Part shown: positions 1 through 5,138 of the stretch, one piece after another | How positions within the stretch are numbered: position 1 is the stretch's first letter | Layout: every line of letters starts with the position of its first letter | Source: Propionibacteriaceae bacterium | Lineage (GTDB): Bacteria; Actinomycetota; Actinomycetes; Propionibacteriales; Propionibacteriaceae | Assembly: GCA_003451975.1 (NCBI GenBank) | Contig: DMIX01000152.1 | Location: 1-5,138 of the forward strand | DNA length: 5,138 nucleotides | Direction of reading: 5' to 3' | Notes under the pieces: generated by a model | The model's database searches: none | What the model was told of the DNA's origin: nothing | The model's input: only the letters and a program-made list of their open reading frames with translations | Translations under genes and position numbers: made by a program

Positions 1-1
1 C

Positions 2-1987
2 GCGGTGTCGGGGCGGATGCTCGACGTGCTGGTCGGTCCCGCCGGTGCGGGCAAGACAACCGCCATGAACGCGCTCCGCCGCGCCTGGGAAGCCGAGCAC
101 GGCCCCGGGTCCGTCGTCGGGCTCGCGCCGTCAGCGGTAGCCGCCCAAGTTCTCGCCGACGATCTCGGGATCGGGACTGAGAACACAGCGAGGTGGTGGC
201 AGAACCACCTCATCCACGGCACCACATTCGAGGCGGGCCAGCTCGTCATCATCGACGAAGCCTCCCTCGCCGGCACCCTGTCACTGGATCGCATCACGCA
301 CCTCGCGCAAGTCGCGGGCGCGAAGGTGCTGCTGGTCGGCGACTACGCCCAACTGCAATCCGTGGACGCCGGCGGCGCGTTCGCGATGATCGCCAGAGAC
401 AGGTCCGACACCCCCGAACTGGTCGACGTCCACCGCTTCACACACGCCTGGGAGAAGACCGCCTCACTCGAACTGCGTCACGGGCGCACGGCGGCTATCG
501 ACACCTACCTCGCTCACCAGCGCGTCACCGACGGCGATGGCGAGGCCATGACCGATGCCGCCTACAACGCCTGGCGCGCCGACCGCGACGCAGGACTGGT
601 CTCGGTACTGATCGCCGAAACCCACGAAGACGTGACCACGCTGAACGCCCGCGCCCGTGCCGATCTGATTCTGAACAAGACGCTGAACCCCGACCGCCAG
701 GTCGAGCTGCACGACGGCACCGCCGCAGGCGTCGGCGACACCATCATCACGCGACGCAACAACCGGAACCTACGCACCCTGACCGGGCGTGACTGGGTGC
801 GCAACGGTGACATTTGGACCGTCACCGCCGTCGGTGACGACGGGACCATCACCATCGCGCGCGACTCCGGGACCGGCACCGTTGTTCGCGACGATGGAAC
901 CATCAGGGCTCGCAGGCGTGGGCGCAGGTTCGGTGGCAGCATCGTGCTCCCGGCCTCGTACGTGGCCGAGCATGTCGATCTCGGATACGCGGTCACCGCG
1001 TACCGCGCCCAAGGCATCACGACCGACACCGCGCATGTGTTGGTCGAACCGACCTCGACGCGGGAGACCTTCTACGTCGCGATGACCCGAGGGCGGCACT
1101 CGAACCACGCCTACGTAACGCTCGACCGCGCCGACGACCACGCGCAGCCACACCCCGGCGACGACCCACATGCCACCGCGCGAAGCGTTCTCTACGGAGT
1201 TCTGCAGCACAGCGGTGCCGAACTCTCGGCACACGAGACCATCGTGGCCGAACAGGAGCAGTGGGGCTCGATCGCCCAGCTCGCCGCCGAGTACGAGACG
1301 ATCGCTGCCGCTGCTCAGCATGACCGCTGGGCCACCCTCGTTCGAGGCTCCGGACTCTCCGACGAGCAGGCCGAGAGTGCCATCGAGTCCGAAGCGTTCG
1401 GCCCGCTCGCAGCTGAACTCCGCAGGGCTGAAGCGAACCATCGCGATGTCGATGAGTTGCTGCCGCGCCTCGTCGCTGCGCGCGGGTTCGGCGACGCGGA
1501 CGACATCGCCGCCGTCGTCCACTACCGCGTCGAACGGGCGACCGCGCGACCCGCAGGCTCGGGCCGGACTCGCAAGTCAGCGCGACTGATCGCTGGCCTC
1601 ATCCCACAGGCGCGTGGTGTGCTCGACGCGGATATGCGAGCTGCTCTCGACGAGCGAGAGGAACTGATCGAGGCACACGCCGCCGCCGTACTCGACACTG
1701 CCCTGACCGAGTGCGCACCGTGGACGAAGGCTCTTGGAATGCCGCCCAACGACCGACGACGAGCCGCGACCTGGCGCAAGGCTGCCCGCACGGTCGCTGC
1801 CTACCGAGACCGCTACCGCGTCATCGACGATTCGCCTCTCGGCGCGCCACCCGAGTCGGCCGCCCAGACGATCGACGCTGCGCGGGCACGAGTGGGGCTT
1901 GAACAGGTGCGAGCCTTGGAGCGGGCAGAGGAGCCGCGGTCAGCAGGGCGAACGCCGGGCAAACACGTGCCCGGCGTCTCGATGTGA
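2..1987 (+). CDS. traA: MobF/TraA-type conjugative relaxase-helicase, C-terminal part (5' end off the window)
   Basis: The gene encodes the helicase part of a conjugative relaxase, the protein that nicks a plasmid or integrative element at oriT and unwinds the transferred strand. The frame is open to the left edge, so the GTG at 5 is probably an internal valine and the N-terminal TrwC-like relaxase domain lies outside. Counting from that GTG, I see Walker A GPAGAGKT (11-18), Walker B IIDEAS (82-87), the GDYAQLQSV motif (112-120), the RecD/TraI-like motif YAVTAYRAQGIT (328-339) and FYVAMTRGR with the arginine finger (356-364). Residues 400-660 are Ala/Glu/Arg-rich, probably helical, and include an AYRDRYRV...PLG stretch that I associate with actinobacterial TraA C-termini. 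The helicase motifs are intact, so nothing here suggests decay. The family call is firm; the symbol is generic. The hairpin at 1952-1977 overlaps its last codons. Confidence 0.9.
   Translation, partial: AVSGRMLDVLVGPAGAGKTTAMNALRRAWEAEHGPGSVVGLAPSAVAAQVLADDLGIGTENTARWWQNHLIHGTTFEAGQLVIIDEASLAGTLSLDRITHLAQVAGAKVLLVGDYAQLQSVDAGGAFAMIARDRSDTPELVDVHRFTHAWEKTASLELRHGRTAAIDTYLAHQRVTDGDGEAMTDAAYNAWRADRDAGLVSVLIAETHEDVTTLNARARADLILNKTLNPDRQVELHDGTAAGVGDTIITRRNNRNLRTLTGRDWVRNGDIWTVTAVGDDGTITIARDSGTGTVVRDDGTIRARRRGRRFGGSIVLPASYVAEHVDLGYAVTAYRAQGITTDTAHVLVEPTSTRETFYVAMTRGRHSNHAYVTLDRADDHAQPHPGDDPHATARSVLYGVLQHSGAELSAHETIVAEQEQWGSIAQLAAEYETIAAAAQHDRWATLVRGSGLSDEQAESAIESEAFGPLAAELRRAEANHRDVDELLPRLVAARGFGDADDIAAVVHYRVERATARPAGSGRTRKSARLIAGLIPQARGVLDADMRAALDEREELIEAHAAAVLDTALTECAPWTKALGMPPNDRRRAATWRKAARTVAAYRDRYRVIDDSPLGAPPESAAQTIDAARARVGLEQVRALERAEEPRSAGRTPGKHVPGVSM
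1952..1977 (+). terminator. Perfect 9-bp GC hairpin over the 3' end of the relaxase gene
   Basis: ACGCCGGGC at 1952-1960 is the exact reverse complement of GCCCGGCGT at 1969-1977, with an 8-base loop. The stem ends about 8 bases before the TGA stop at 1985-1987. No T-run follows. In high-GC actinomycetes, strong hairpins without a U-tract are often proposed as terminators, so this may end or weaken the relaxase transcript. It could instead be chance within the PGK..VPG coding sequence. Confidence 0.45.
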
Positions 1988-2000
1988 ACCGCTGCGGGAT

Positions 2001-2015
2001 GTTCCGACGCGGAAC
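2001..2015. promoter_or_regulatory. Inverted repeat GTTCCG-acg-CGGAAC, possible operator
   Basis: A perfect 6-bp inverted repeat with a 3-base centre lies 13 bases after the relaxase stop codon. It starts 27 bases upstream of the TAGGAT -10 candidate and so overlaps the place where a -35 element would be. That position would suit a repressor or a methylase autoregulation site. This role is inferred from position only. It could also be a small second hairpin ending the relaxase transcript. Confidence 0.3.
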
Positions 2016-2033
2016 CGACCGCATCGCTAGGAT
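2002..2033 (+). promoter_or_regulatory. Candidate promoter for the leader ORF and methyltransferase
   Basis: TAGGAT at 2028-2033 fits the actinobacterial -10 pattern TANNNT. The best -35 match upstream, TTCCGA at 2002-2007, is poor and the 20-base spacing is long. Transcription from this -10 would begin around 2040-2042, which coincides with the GTG at 2042, so a leaderless transcript is possible. The -10 and its placement are visible; promoter activity is inferred. Confidence 0.35.
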
Positions 2034-2041
2034 GGACTGAG

Positions 2042-2113
2042 GTGACGTGTCGGTTCGGCGAGCCTGCACGCTGCGAGAACGTCAACTGTGTTCTCCTGGA
2101 GGTGAGCTTCTAG
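2042..2113 (+). CDS. Possible leaderless short ORF (23 codons) upstream of the methyltransferase
   Basis: A GTG at 2042 opens a 23-codon frame that stops at TAG 2111-2113, twenty bases before the methyltransferase TTG. The peptide is roughly MTCRFGEPARCENVNC followed by VLLEVSF, with three cysteines at 3, 11 and 16. About 17 of the 22 sense codons after the start end in G or C, similar to the genuine genes here. The TAGGAT box ends 8 bases before the GTG, the spacing expected for leaderless translation; alternatively AGGA at 2029-2032 is a weak Shine-Dalgarno. It could be a leader peptide controlling the methyltransferase, or chance in GC-rich DNA. I recognise no family. Confidence 0.25.
   Translation: MTCRFGEPARCENVNCVLLEVSF
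2075..2095. repeat. Inverted repeat GAGAAC-(9)-GTTCTC in the methyltransferase leader
   Basis: Perfect 6-bp arms at 2075-2080 and 2090-2095 are separated by 9 bases. The repeat lies inside the possible short ORF and ends 38 bases before the methyltransferase start. It may form an RNA hairpin within the leader or be a dimeric protein-binding site. Two close 6-bp palindromes in one 140-bp intergenic region are suggestive but not conclusive. Confidence 0.3.
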
Positions 2114-2133
2114 ACGGGAAGGAGTGCTGAGGC

Positions 2134-2607
2134 TTGGCAACGTACGCAGTGAAACTTGAGCGCTCGGCGCCGCTTACACTCCCGAGACACCCAGAAGCAC
2201 CCGAAGAAGAGTCCTTCGAAGAGTGGTGCGCGCGGGAGAAGGCCACAGGGCGTCAGCTCGCTGTCGACCTGTTCTCCGGCGCGGGAGGGCTCGGTGCCGG
2301 GGTAGAAGCCGCAGGCTGGACCGTTGTCGCTGCCGTGGATCATGATCGCGCGGCCCTAGAGACGCACCAATCCAACTTCCGCGGGCTTGCCCTCGATGTG
2401 GACATGTCCGACCAAGACCAAGTGGCGGCTCTCATCGAGAGGCTCCAGCCGCTTGGGATTGATCTTGTCGCGGGAGGGCCACCCTGCCAGCCATTCAGCC
2501 GGGCGGGCCGCGCGAAGATACGAAGCCTCATTAACGAGGGAGTCCGTGAGGAGGAGGACTTCCTCTCGTGTCGTGGCCATCGTCGCTGTCTCCTCCCGAT
2601 ACCCTGA
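2134..2607 (+). pseudogene. DNA (cytosine-5) methyltransferase, 3'-truncated
   Basis: The family transfers a methyl group from S-adenosylmethionine to C5 of cytosine in a specific DNA site, usually as part of restriction-modification or as an orphan methylase. The start is TTG at 2134: an in-frame stop lies two codons upstream and GGGAAGGAG at 2116-2124 gives a good 9-base spacing. The next in-frame candidate is GTG at 2149. Residues 1-40 are a charged N-terminal extension. Motif I is DLFSGAGGLGAG (45-56), VDHD (68-71) fills the acidic motif II position, DVD follows (88-90), and motif IV GGPPCQPFS (114-122) carries catalytic Cys118. SRAGRAKIRSL continues family-like to about residue 141 (base 2556). 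After that a non-homologous, Cys/Arg-rich tail runs to the stop. Motifs VI, VIII, the target recognition domain, IX and X are absent, and no frame downstream to 2808 restores them. At 157 residues against a usual 300 or more, it should be inactive. Confidence 0.85.
2557..2597 (-). pseudogene. Possible truncated 5' end of a minus-strand gene (SD plus first codons)
   Basis: Read leftwards, GGGAGGA (2597-2591) precedes ATG at 2580-2578 by ten bases, and the frame opens MATTREEV. After about eight codons it runs antisense into conserved methyltransferase sequence, so the rest of that frame (to 2356) is not a credible protein. I read this as the ribosome binding site and first codons of a gene whose body was lost when the two fragments joined. 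The alternative is a chance start, since GC-rich DNA gives many. Its original function cannot be told. Confidence 0.25.
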
Positions 2608-2808
2608 GCACCGGGCCGATCGAGCTCGGTGACCATCAGGTGCGCCGGGAGCACCAATGCCACGAAACGGACGAGGATGCGACCGGTCGGGAGCGGCGGT
2701 GGAACCGACGACATCTACCGGACTACCAGCCCGTCAGGCGAAGAACGCGCCGGATCGGGTGATGATGCGGATTCCCGTATCGCAGATGCTCCTATGTGCA
2801 CCGAGTCG
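2608..2808. other. About 200 bp with no supportable gene
   Basis: This stretch lies between the methyltransferase remnant and the stop of the AraC gene. I find no family-like protein in either strand. A minus-strand frame from ATG at 2714 (MSSVPPPLPTGRILVRF onward) has a hydrophobic patch and G/C-biased third positions. It lacks a ribosome binding site and runs into the junction, so I do not call it. A 5-bp hairpin (GGTGC/GCACC, 2639-2655) is too weak to matter. On the minus strand this interval would contain the 3' end of the AraC transcript and the upstream region of the truncated start at 2580. No clear terminator was seen. Confidence 0.5.
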
Positions 2809-3717
2809 TCAGCTGGCGGCCTTCTGCCGGACGAGCTGGCGGTAGCGCGTCGGGCTTGCTCCGACACACTGGCGGAATAGTCGCGCGGCGTGACCGCGGC
2901 TGTGCCACCCGACCTCACGCATCGCGACCTCGATCGGCAGATTGGTCTCACGCAGCAGACGCGCCAACTCCTGGGCGCGCAATGTCGCCAGGTACGTCAT
3001 CGGTGTTTTCCCGTAGGCGTCGACGAAGACCCGGCCCAGCTGGGACGGCGAGAGATGCACTGCCTTGGCAAGCTCGGGCAGTGTCCATCGACGTGCTGTC
3101 GCGGTGCGAAGGAGTCCAGCGGCCTCGCGGGCTTCGGCGCGCAAGGGCGCGAACCGGCGGTGGTGGGGCAAGCCGGGCCACGTTGCCAACCGTTGGGAGT
3201 GTGTCCGTCGTACCGGAGTCGTCTTGACGAAAGGGGCGATCACATCCAGCACCGCGAACAGCAGCGCCTGGAGCCGGTAGAAACTCTCCGCTGCGGGTCC
3301 GTCGATACTGAGCGCGACCATCTCGTCCAGCCAGGGCATCAGCATCCCCACGCGGTCCTCACCCAGGAGCAATATTTGTGCAGGCTCGGAGTACAGCTCG
3401 TCGGCGAAGCCCTGGGCATCCCACCGATCGGCCAGCAACGCTGCGTGCTGCCAGAACACCTGATCAATGACGTAGTCACGATCCAGGTACAGCGTGGTGA
3501 CCGTGACCCAGCCCTCGGGCTCGCTCCCGCACAGAGTGTTTGCCCCCAACGCCACGACATCGCCGACGGCGACCGGCTTCTCACCGAACTCGCTGAGCAG
3601 GACCGCGGAGCCCGAACGCACAAAGATCAACTTGACGCAGTCGTAGGCGATGGGGGAAATCGGAGCATGGATGGAGCGTGTGCGGGCAAGCACCGGGGAG
3701 AAACGTCCGACGGGCAT
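2809..3717 (-). CDS. AraC-family transcriptional regulator
   Basis: This is a 302-residue DNA-binding regulator, a usual length for the family. Residues 1 to about 115 look like a cupin-type sensor region (beta-rich, with VAVGDVVALG at 49-58), followed by a helical linker. The C-terminal AraC domain has its first helix-turn-helix at about 211-255 (WTLPELAKAVHLSPSQLGRVF) and the second at about 261-292 (PIEVAMREVGW, then FRQCVGASPTRYR). The WHSRGHAARLFR segment replaces the commoner GF.S.S.F.R.F core but keeps the fold pattern. I chose ATG at 3717 because family-like sequence starts there; the frame stays open upstream to 4095, but that part overlaps the small gene and looks non-coding. There is no clear Shine-Dalgarno. 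The small gene's stop lies four bases upstream, so translational coupling is likely. The ligand is unknown. It may control the divergent-function neighbour oxidoreductase, its own operon, or both. Confidence 0.85.
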   Translation of the reverse strand: MPVGRFSPVLARTRSIHAPISPIAYDCVKLIFVRSGSAVLLSEFGEKPVAVGDVVALGANTLCGSEPEGWVTVTTLYLDRDYVIDQVFWQHAALLADRWDAQGFADELYSEPAQILLLGEDRVGMLMPWLDEMVALSIDGPAAESFYRLQALLFAVLDVIAPFVKTTPVRRTHSQRLATWPGLPHHRRFAPLRAEAREAAGLLRTATARRWTLPELAKAVHLSPSQLGRVFVDAYGKTPMTYLATLRAQELARLLRETNLPIEVAMREVGWHSRGHAARLFRQCVGASPTRYRQLVRQKAAS

Positions 3718-3721
3718 GCCG

Positions 3722-3988
3722 TCACGCGCCCGCACCGTCCGGGTCGCCGTCGCCCGTCGTTGCGACGGTCTGTGGATGACCCGGAGCCGAGGCGTCGCCC
3801 GGTCCATGCACGTCCAGCAGACGTGCGCCTTGCTGGCTGCATCCACAGAGCAGTACAGCAGCGAGTACGACCGTGCCGAAGGTGATGGAAGCAACGCCGC
3901 CAGCGGTGACCGCACTGATGCCGACACATGCACCCGCACGCGGCTGCGGAGCGCGCGTCTCCAGCACATATCGCGGTACGATCGACAT
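3722..3988 (-). CDS. Small single-pass membrane or lipoprotein candidate, 88 residues
   Basis: I do not recognise a family. The start is ATG at 3988, with GGGGAGGG at 4001-3994 five bases away, the strongest ribosome binding site in the right half. An in-frame GTG at 4003 lies upstream of that site and is unlikely. The N-terminus has a basic, polar segment (residues 1-18). A hydrophobic stretch follows (about 22-48, VGISAVTAGGVASITFG then TVVLAAVLL), ending in CGCSQQ. The C-terminal 35 residues are Gly/Asp/Pro/Ala-rich and polar. The LLCGC at 46-50 could serve as a lipobox with Cys50 as the lipidated residue, though Cys at the -2 position is unusual. Otherwise it is a single transmembrane anchor. 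Third-position G/C is only moderate. It ends four bases before the AraC start, so the two genes are probably cotranscribed and it may supply a cell-surface input. It could be spurious, with the ribosome binding site serving the AraC transcript. Confidence 0.5.
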   Translation of the reverse strand: MSIVPRYVLETRAPQPRAGACVGISAVTAGGVASITFGTVVLAAVLLCGCSQQGARLLDVHGPGDASAPGHPQTVATTGDGDPDGAGA

Positions 3989-4034
3989 CGGGACCCTCCC
4001 CACCCTCTCGGCTCATCCGGGCACGTCGAGCTGA

Positions 4035-4050
4035 GCCCCTGTTCAGGAGC
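4035..4050. promoter_or_regulatory. Imperfect inverted repeat upstream of the small gene/AraC pair
   Basis: GCCCCTGTTCAGGAGC has a CCTG-TT-CAGG core and GC/GC flanks with one mismatched pair. It lies 47 bases upstream of the small gene's ATG, a sensible place for an operator. No convincing -35/-10 pair was found in 3989-4079. CCACTG, a 6-mer also found upstream of the oxidoreductase, occurs close by on the minus strand (4060-4055). A regulatory role is inferred from position only. Confidence 0.2.
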
Positions 4051-4079
4051 AATGCAGTGGAGCGTGCCCGCCCCGAATG

Positions 4080-4120
4080 AAAAACGCATGCTCACCGCGC
4101 CCCGTCCGGCCTCGGTGGGC
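4080..4120 (-). terminator. Intrinsic terminator after the oxidoreductase gene
   Basis: On the minus strand, GCCCACCG (4120-4113) pairs with CGGTGAGC (4097-4090) at seven of eight positions. An inner GCC/GGC pair closes a 6-base loop. After a five-base gap comes TTTTT (4084-4080). The structure starts six bases beyond the stop codon at 4126. A T-run of five is notable in DNA this GC-rich. It should separate the oxidoreductase transcript from the small gene/AraC pair, which would then need its own promoter in 3989-4079. Confidence 0.5.
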
Positions 4121-4125
4121 TCGCC

Positions 4126-5031
4126 TCAGGGCACCACGACGATCTTTCCGGCCGCATGTCTGGTCTCGACTGCGGCAATCGCCTGACCTGCTTCATCCAG
4201 GCCGAACTGGGCGTCCACGTGCGGATCGACCAGCCCGTATTGGATCACCTCGGTGATCTTCCCCATGGCCTCACTCGTGCGTGCCAGGGCCAGGCCGCCC
4301 AGCTCGGCGGCGGTGTCCGGATCAGCCGCTGAGATGATCCGGGTCCGGTCGGGCACCAGGTCCGCGACGGCGCGCAGCGCATCCCCACCGACGAGGTCGA
4401 CAATCAGATCTGCCCCGTCGGGGGCGATCTGACGCACCCGTTCGGGCAGGTTCGGACCGGATTCGACGAAGATGGCACCGGTGGACTCGACCAGGCTCCG
4501 CTTAGCTGAGCTGGCCACACCGATGACCCTGAACTCGTGCACCCGGCCGATCTGTGCGGCCATCAGTCCCACCCCACCGCCCGCGCCCAGCAGCAGCATT
4601 GTCTGGCCCGGTTCGAGTTCGATCTGGTGTGTGGCGTCATAGGCCGTGGCCGCGGCCACCGGGATGGTGGCGGCGTCGGTGAAGGAGATCTCCTCGGGCT
4701 TGGCCACGGTCGTGGCGGCGCGCAACAGTGTGTGTTCGGCCAGCCCACCGTGTCCGGGTGCCACCAGACCGAGCACTTCGTCGCCCACGGTGAATTCCTC
4801 GATCCCGTCGCCGAGCTGGGTGATCACGCCGGCGGCCTCGCGTCCCATCGGTGCCGGCAGGCTCCAGTGATGGCCCAGCTGGCCCTCGCGGATCTTCCAG
4901 TCGGCTGGGTTCACTCCGGCGGCCCGTACCTCGATGGCCAGCTCTGCGGGCCCGGGCACGGGAACAGGCCGGTCGATCAGCTGCTGGGTCTCGGGCCCGC
5001 CGTAGTCGTTGAACACATAGACCTTGGACAT
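4126..5031 (-). CDS. Zinc-free quinone-oxidoreductase-like NADPH dehydrogenase (MDR superfamily)
   Basis: This is a cytoplasmic NAD(P)H-dependent oxidoreductase of the medium-chain dehydrogenase/reductase superfamily. Relatives reduce quinones or electrophilic enones. At 301 residues it has the usual length and appears complete. The N-terminal GroES-like catalytic domain covers about 1-125, with VNPADWKIREG (40-50), MGREAAGVI (62-70) and VGDEVLGL (82-89). The Rossmann domain has its nucleotide-binding glycine motif at LLGAGGGVGLMAAQIG (147-162). The end, AAGKIVVVP, is typical of the family. No cysteine zinc ligands are present, which points to the zinc-free quinone oxidoreductase branch. The start is ATG at 5031 with AAGGAG (5042-5037) five bases upstream. 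The actual substrate cannot be read from the sequence. The terminator at 4080-4120 lies just downstream, and two direct repeats lie immediately upstream. Confidence 0.9.
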   Translation of the reverse strand: MSKVYVFNDYGGPETQQLIDRPVPVPGPAELAIEVRAAGVNPADWKIREGQLGHHWSLPAPMGREAAGVITQLGDGIEEFTVGDEVLGLVAPGHGGLAEHTLLRAATTVAKPEEISFTDAATIPVAAATAYDATHQIELEPGQTMLLLGAGGGVGLMAAQIGRVHEFRVIGVASSAKRSLVESTGAIFVESGPNLPERVRQIAPDGADLIVDLVGGDALRAVADLVPDRTRIISAADPDTAAELGGLALARTSEAMGKITEVIQYGLVDPHVDAQFGLDEAGQAIAAVETRHAAGKIVVVP

Positions 5032-5041
5032 GGGATCTCCT

Positions 5042-5072
5042 TCTCAGTGGTTTCGATTCGGCGTCCCAGTGG
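5042..5072 (-). promoter_or_regulatory. Direct repeats CCACTG(G/A)GA, 22 bp apart, upstream of the oxidoreductase
   Basis: Read on the minus strand, CCACTGGGA (5072-5064) and CCACTGAGA (5050-5042) differ at one base and start 22 bp apart, about two helical turns. The proximal copy overlaps the first base of the Shine-Dalgarno. A CACTG core occurs again further upstream (5098-5094). Tandem half-sites about 21 bp apart are the arrangement recognised by classical AraC proteins, so the nearby AraC regulator is an obvious candidate. The repeat is visible; the binding partner is inferred. Confidence 0.35.
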
Positions 5073-5092
5073 GTTCGCCAGAACGGTGTTGT

Positions 5093-5137
5093 TCAGTGCC
5101 GCGGCGGTTCGTCTCGGCCGGCGGCCTCGGCAGCGTC
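5093..5137 (-). CDS. Possible C-terminal end of an upstream minus-strand gene
   Basis: From the right edge one minus-strand frame reads DAAEAAGRDEPPRH and then TGA (5095-5093). This is a charged, Ala/Glu/Arg-rich tail of the kind common at actinobacterial protein ends. It stops 61 bases before the oxidoreductase ATG. If real, the two genes could form an operon or the gap could hold the oxidoreductase promoter. Fourteen codons are too few to identify a family or to exclude chance. Confidence 0.3.
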   Translation of the reverse strand, partial: DAAEAAGRDEPPRH

Positions 5138-5138
5138 T

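Noticed and set aside
770..1522. A 250-codon minus-strand frame opposite the relaxase
   Set aside because: It lies entirely opposite intact helicase motifs and has no family-like features, so it is a shadow frame.
1999..2040. 13-codon frame MFRRGTDRIARMD between relaxase and methyltransferase
   Set aside because: It overlaps the palindrome and the -10 candidate, has no clear ribosome binding site, and is too short to support.
2356..2580. Minus-strand 74-residue protein starting MATTREEV
   Set aside because: Beyond about eight codons it is antisense to the conserved methyltransferase motifs, so only the start region is retained as a possible gene remnant.
2639..2655. GGTGC/GCACC hairpin in the junction gap
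   Set aside because: A 5-bp stem is expected often by chance at this base composition and it has no T-run or positional logic.
2340..2714. Minus-strand frame starting MSSVPPPLPTGRILVRF
   Set aside because: It has a hydrophobic patch and some G/C third-position bias, but no ribosome binding site, and it continues into antisense methyltransferase sequence with no family match.
2890..3885. A 331-codon open frame on the + strand
   Set aside because: It is antisense to the AraC gene throughout its conserved domains, is rich in Arg/Gln/His as expected for a GC-rich shadow, and has no recognisable motif.
3718..4095. In-frame upstream extension of the AraC gene to a 428-residue protein
   Set aside because: The extra 126 residues are Arg/Ser/Cys-rich with no family resemblance, run through the terminator edge and the small gene in another frame, and exceed the usual AraC length.

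Overview
The window is high-GC DNA with strong G/C third-position bias, GTG and TTG starts, and proteins of actinobacterial type. The most likely host is a high-GC actinomycete; I cannot name the genus from the sequence alone. No rRNA, tRNA, CRISPR array, integrase or recognisable insertion sequence was found.

Left part, + strand (1 to about 2556). This looks like conjugative-element DNA. It opens inside a MobF/TraA-type conjugative relaxase-helicase. The relaxase domain lies off the left edge; the helicase core and C-terminal region are present. A GC-rich hairpin covers the last codons of this gene. A compact control region follows (about 1990 to 2133). It holds an inverted repeat, a TAGGAT -10 candidate, and a possible leaderless 23-codon ORF with a second inverted repeat inside it. 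Next is the 5' part of a DNA (cytosine-5) methyltransferase gene. It keeps motifs I to IV, including the catalytic Pro-Cys, then loses family sequence near codon 141 and stops at 2607. It is a broken gene.

Junction (about 2550 to 2600). Where the methylase resemblance ends, a well-formed Shine-Dalgarno plus ATG faces back into it on the - strand. This suggests that two unrelated fragments were joined close to the start of a second gene. About 230 bp to the right of it hold no gene I can support.

Right part, - strand (2809 to the right edge). In transcription order from the right edge: a possible C-terminal fragment of an upstream gene, a zinc-free quinone-oxidoreductase-like NADPH dehydrogenase, a plausible intrinsic terminator, an 88-residue small membrane or lipoprotein candidate, and an AraC-family regulator four bases behind it. 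The regulator may be translationally coupled to the small gene and may act on the oxidoreductase. Two near-identical 9-mers spaced 22 bp (two helical turns) lie just upstream of the oxidoreductase start and could be its binding site. The right part reads as regulated redox or accessory metabolism joined to the edge of a decayed mobile element. I see nothing that clearly amounts to a new defence or mobile system. The best leads are the broken methylase with its leaderless-ORF leader, and the small-protein/AraC pair.
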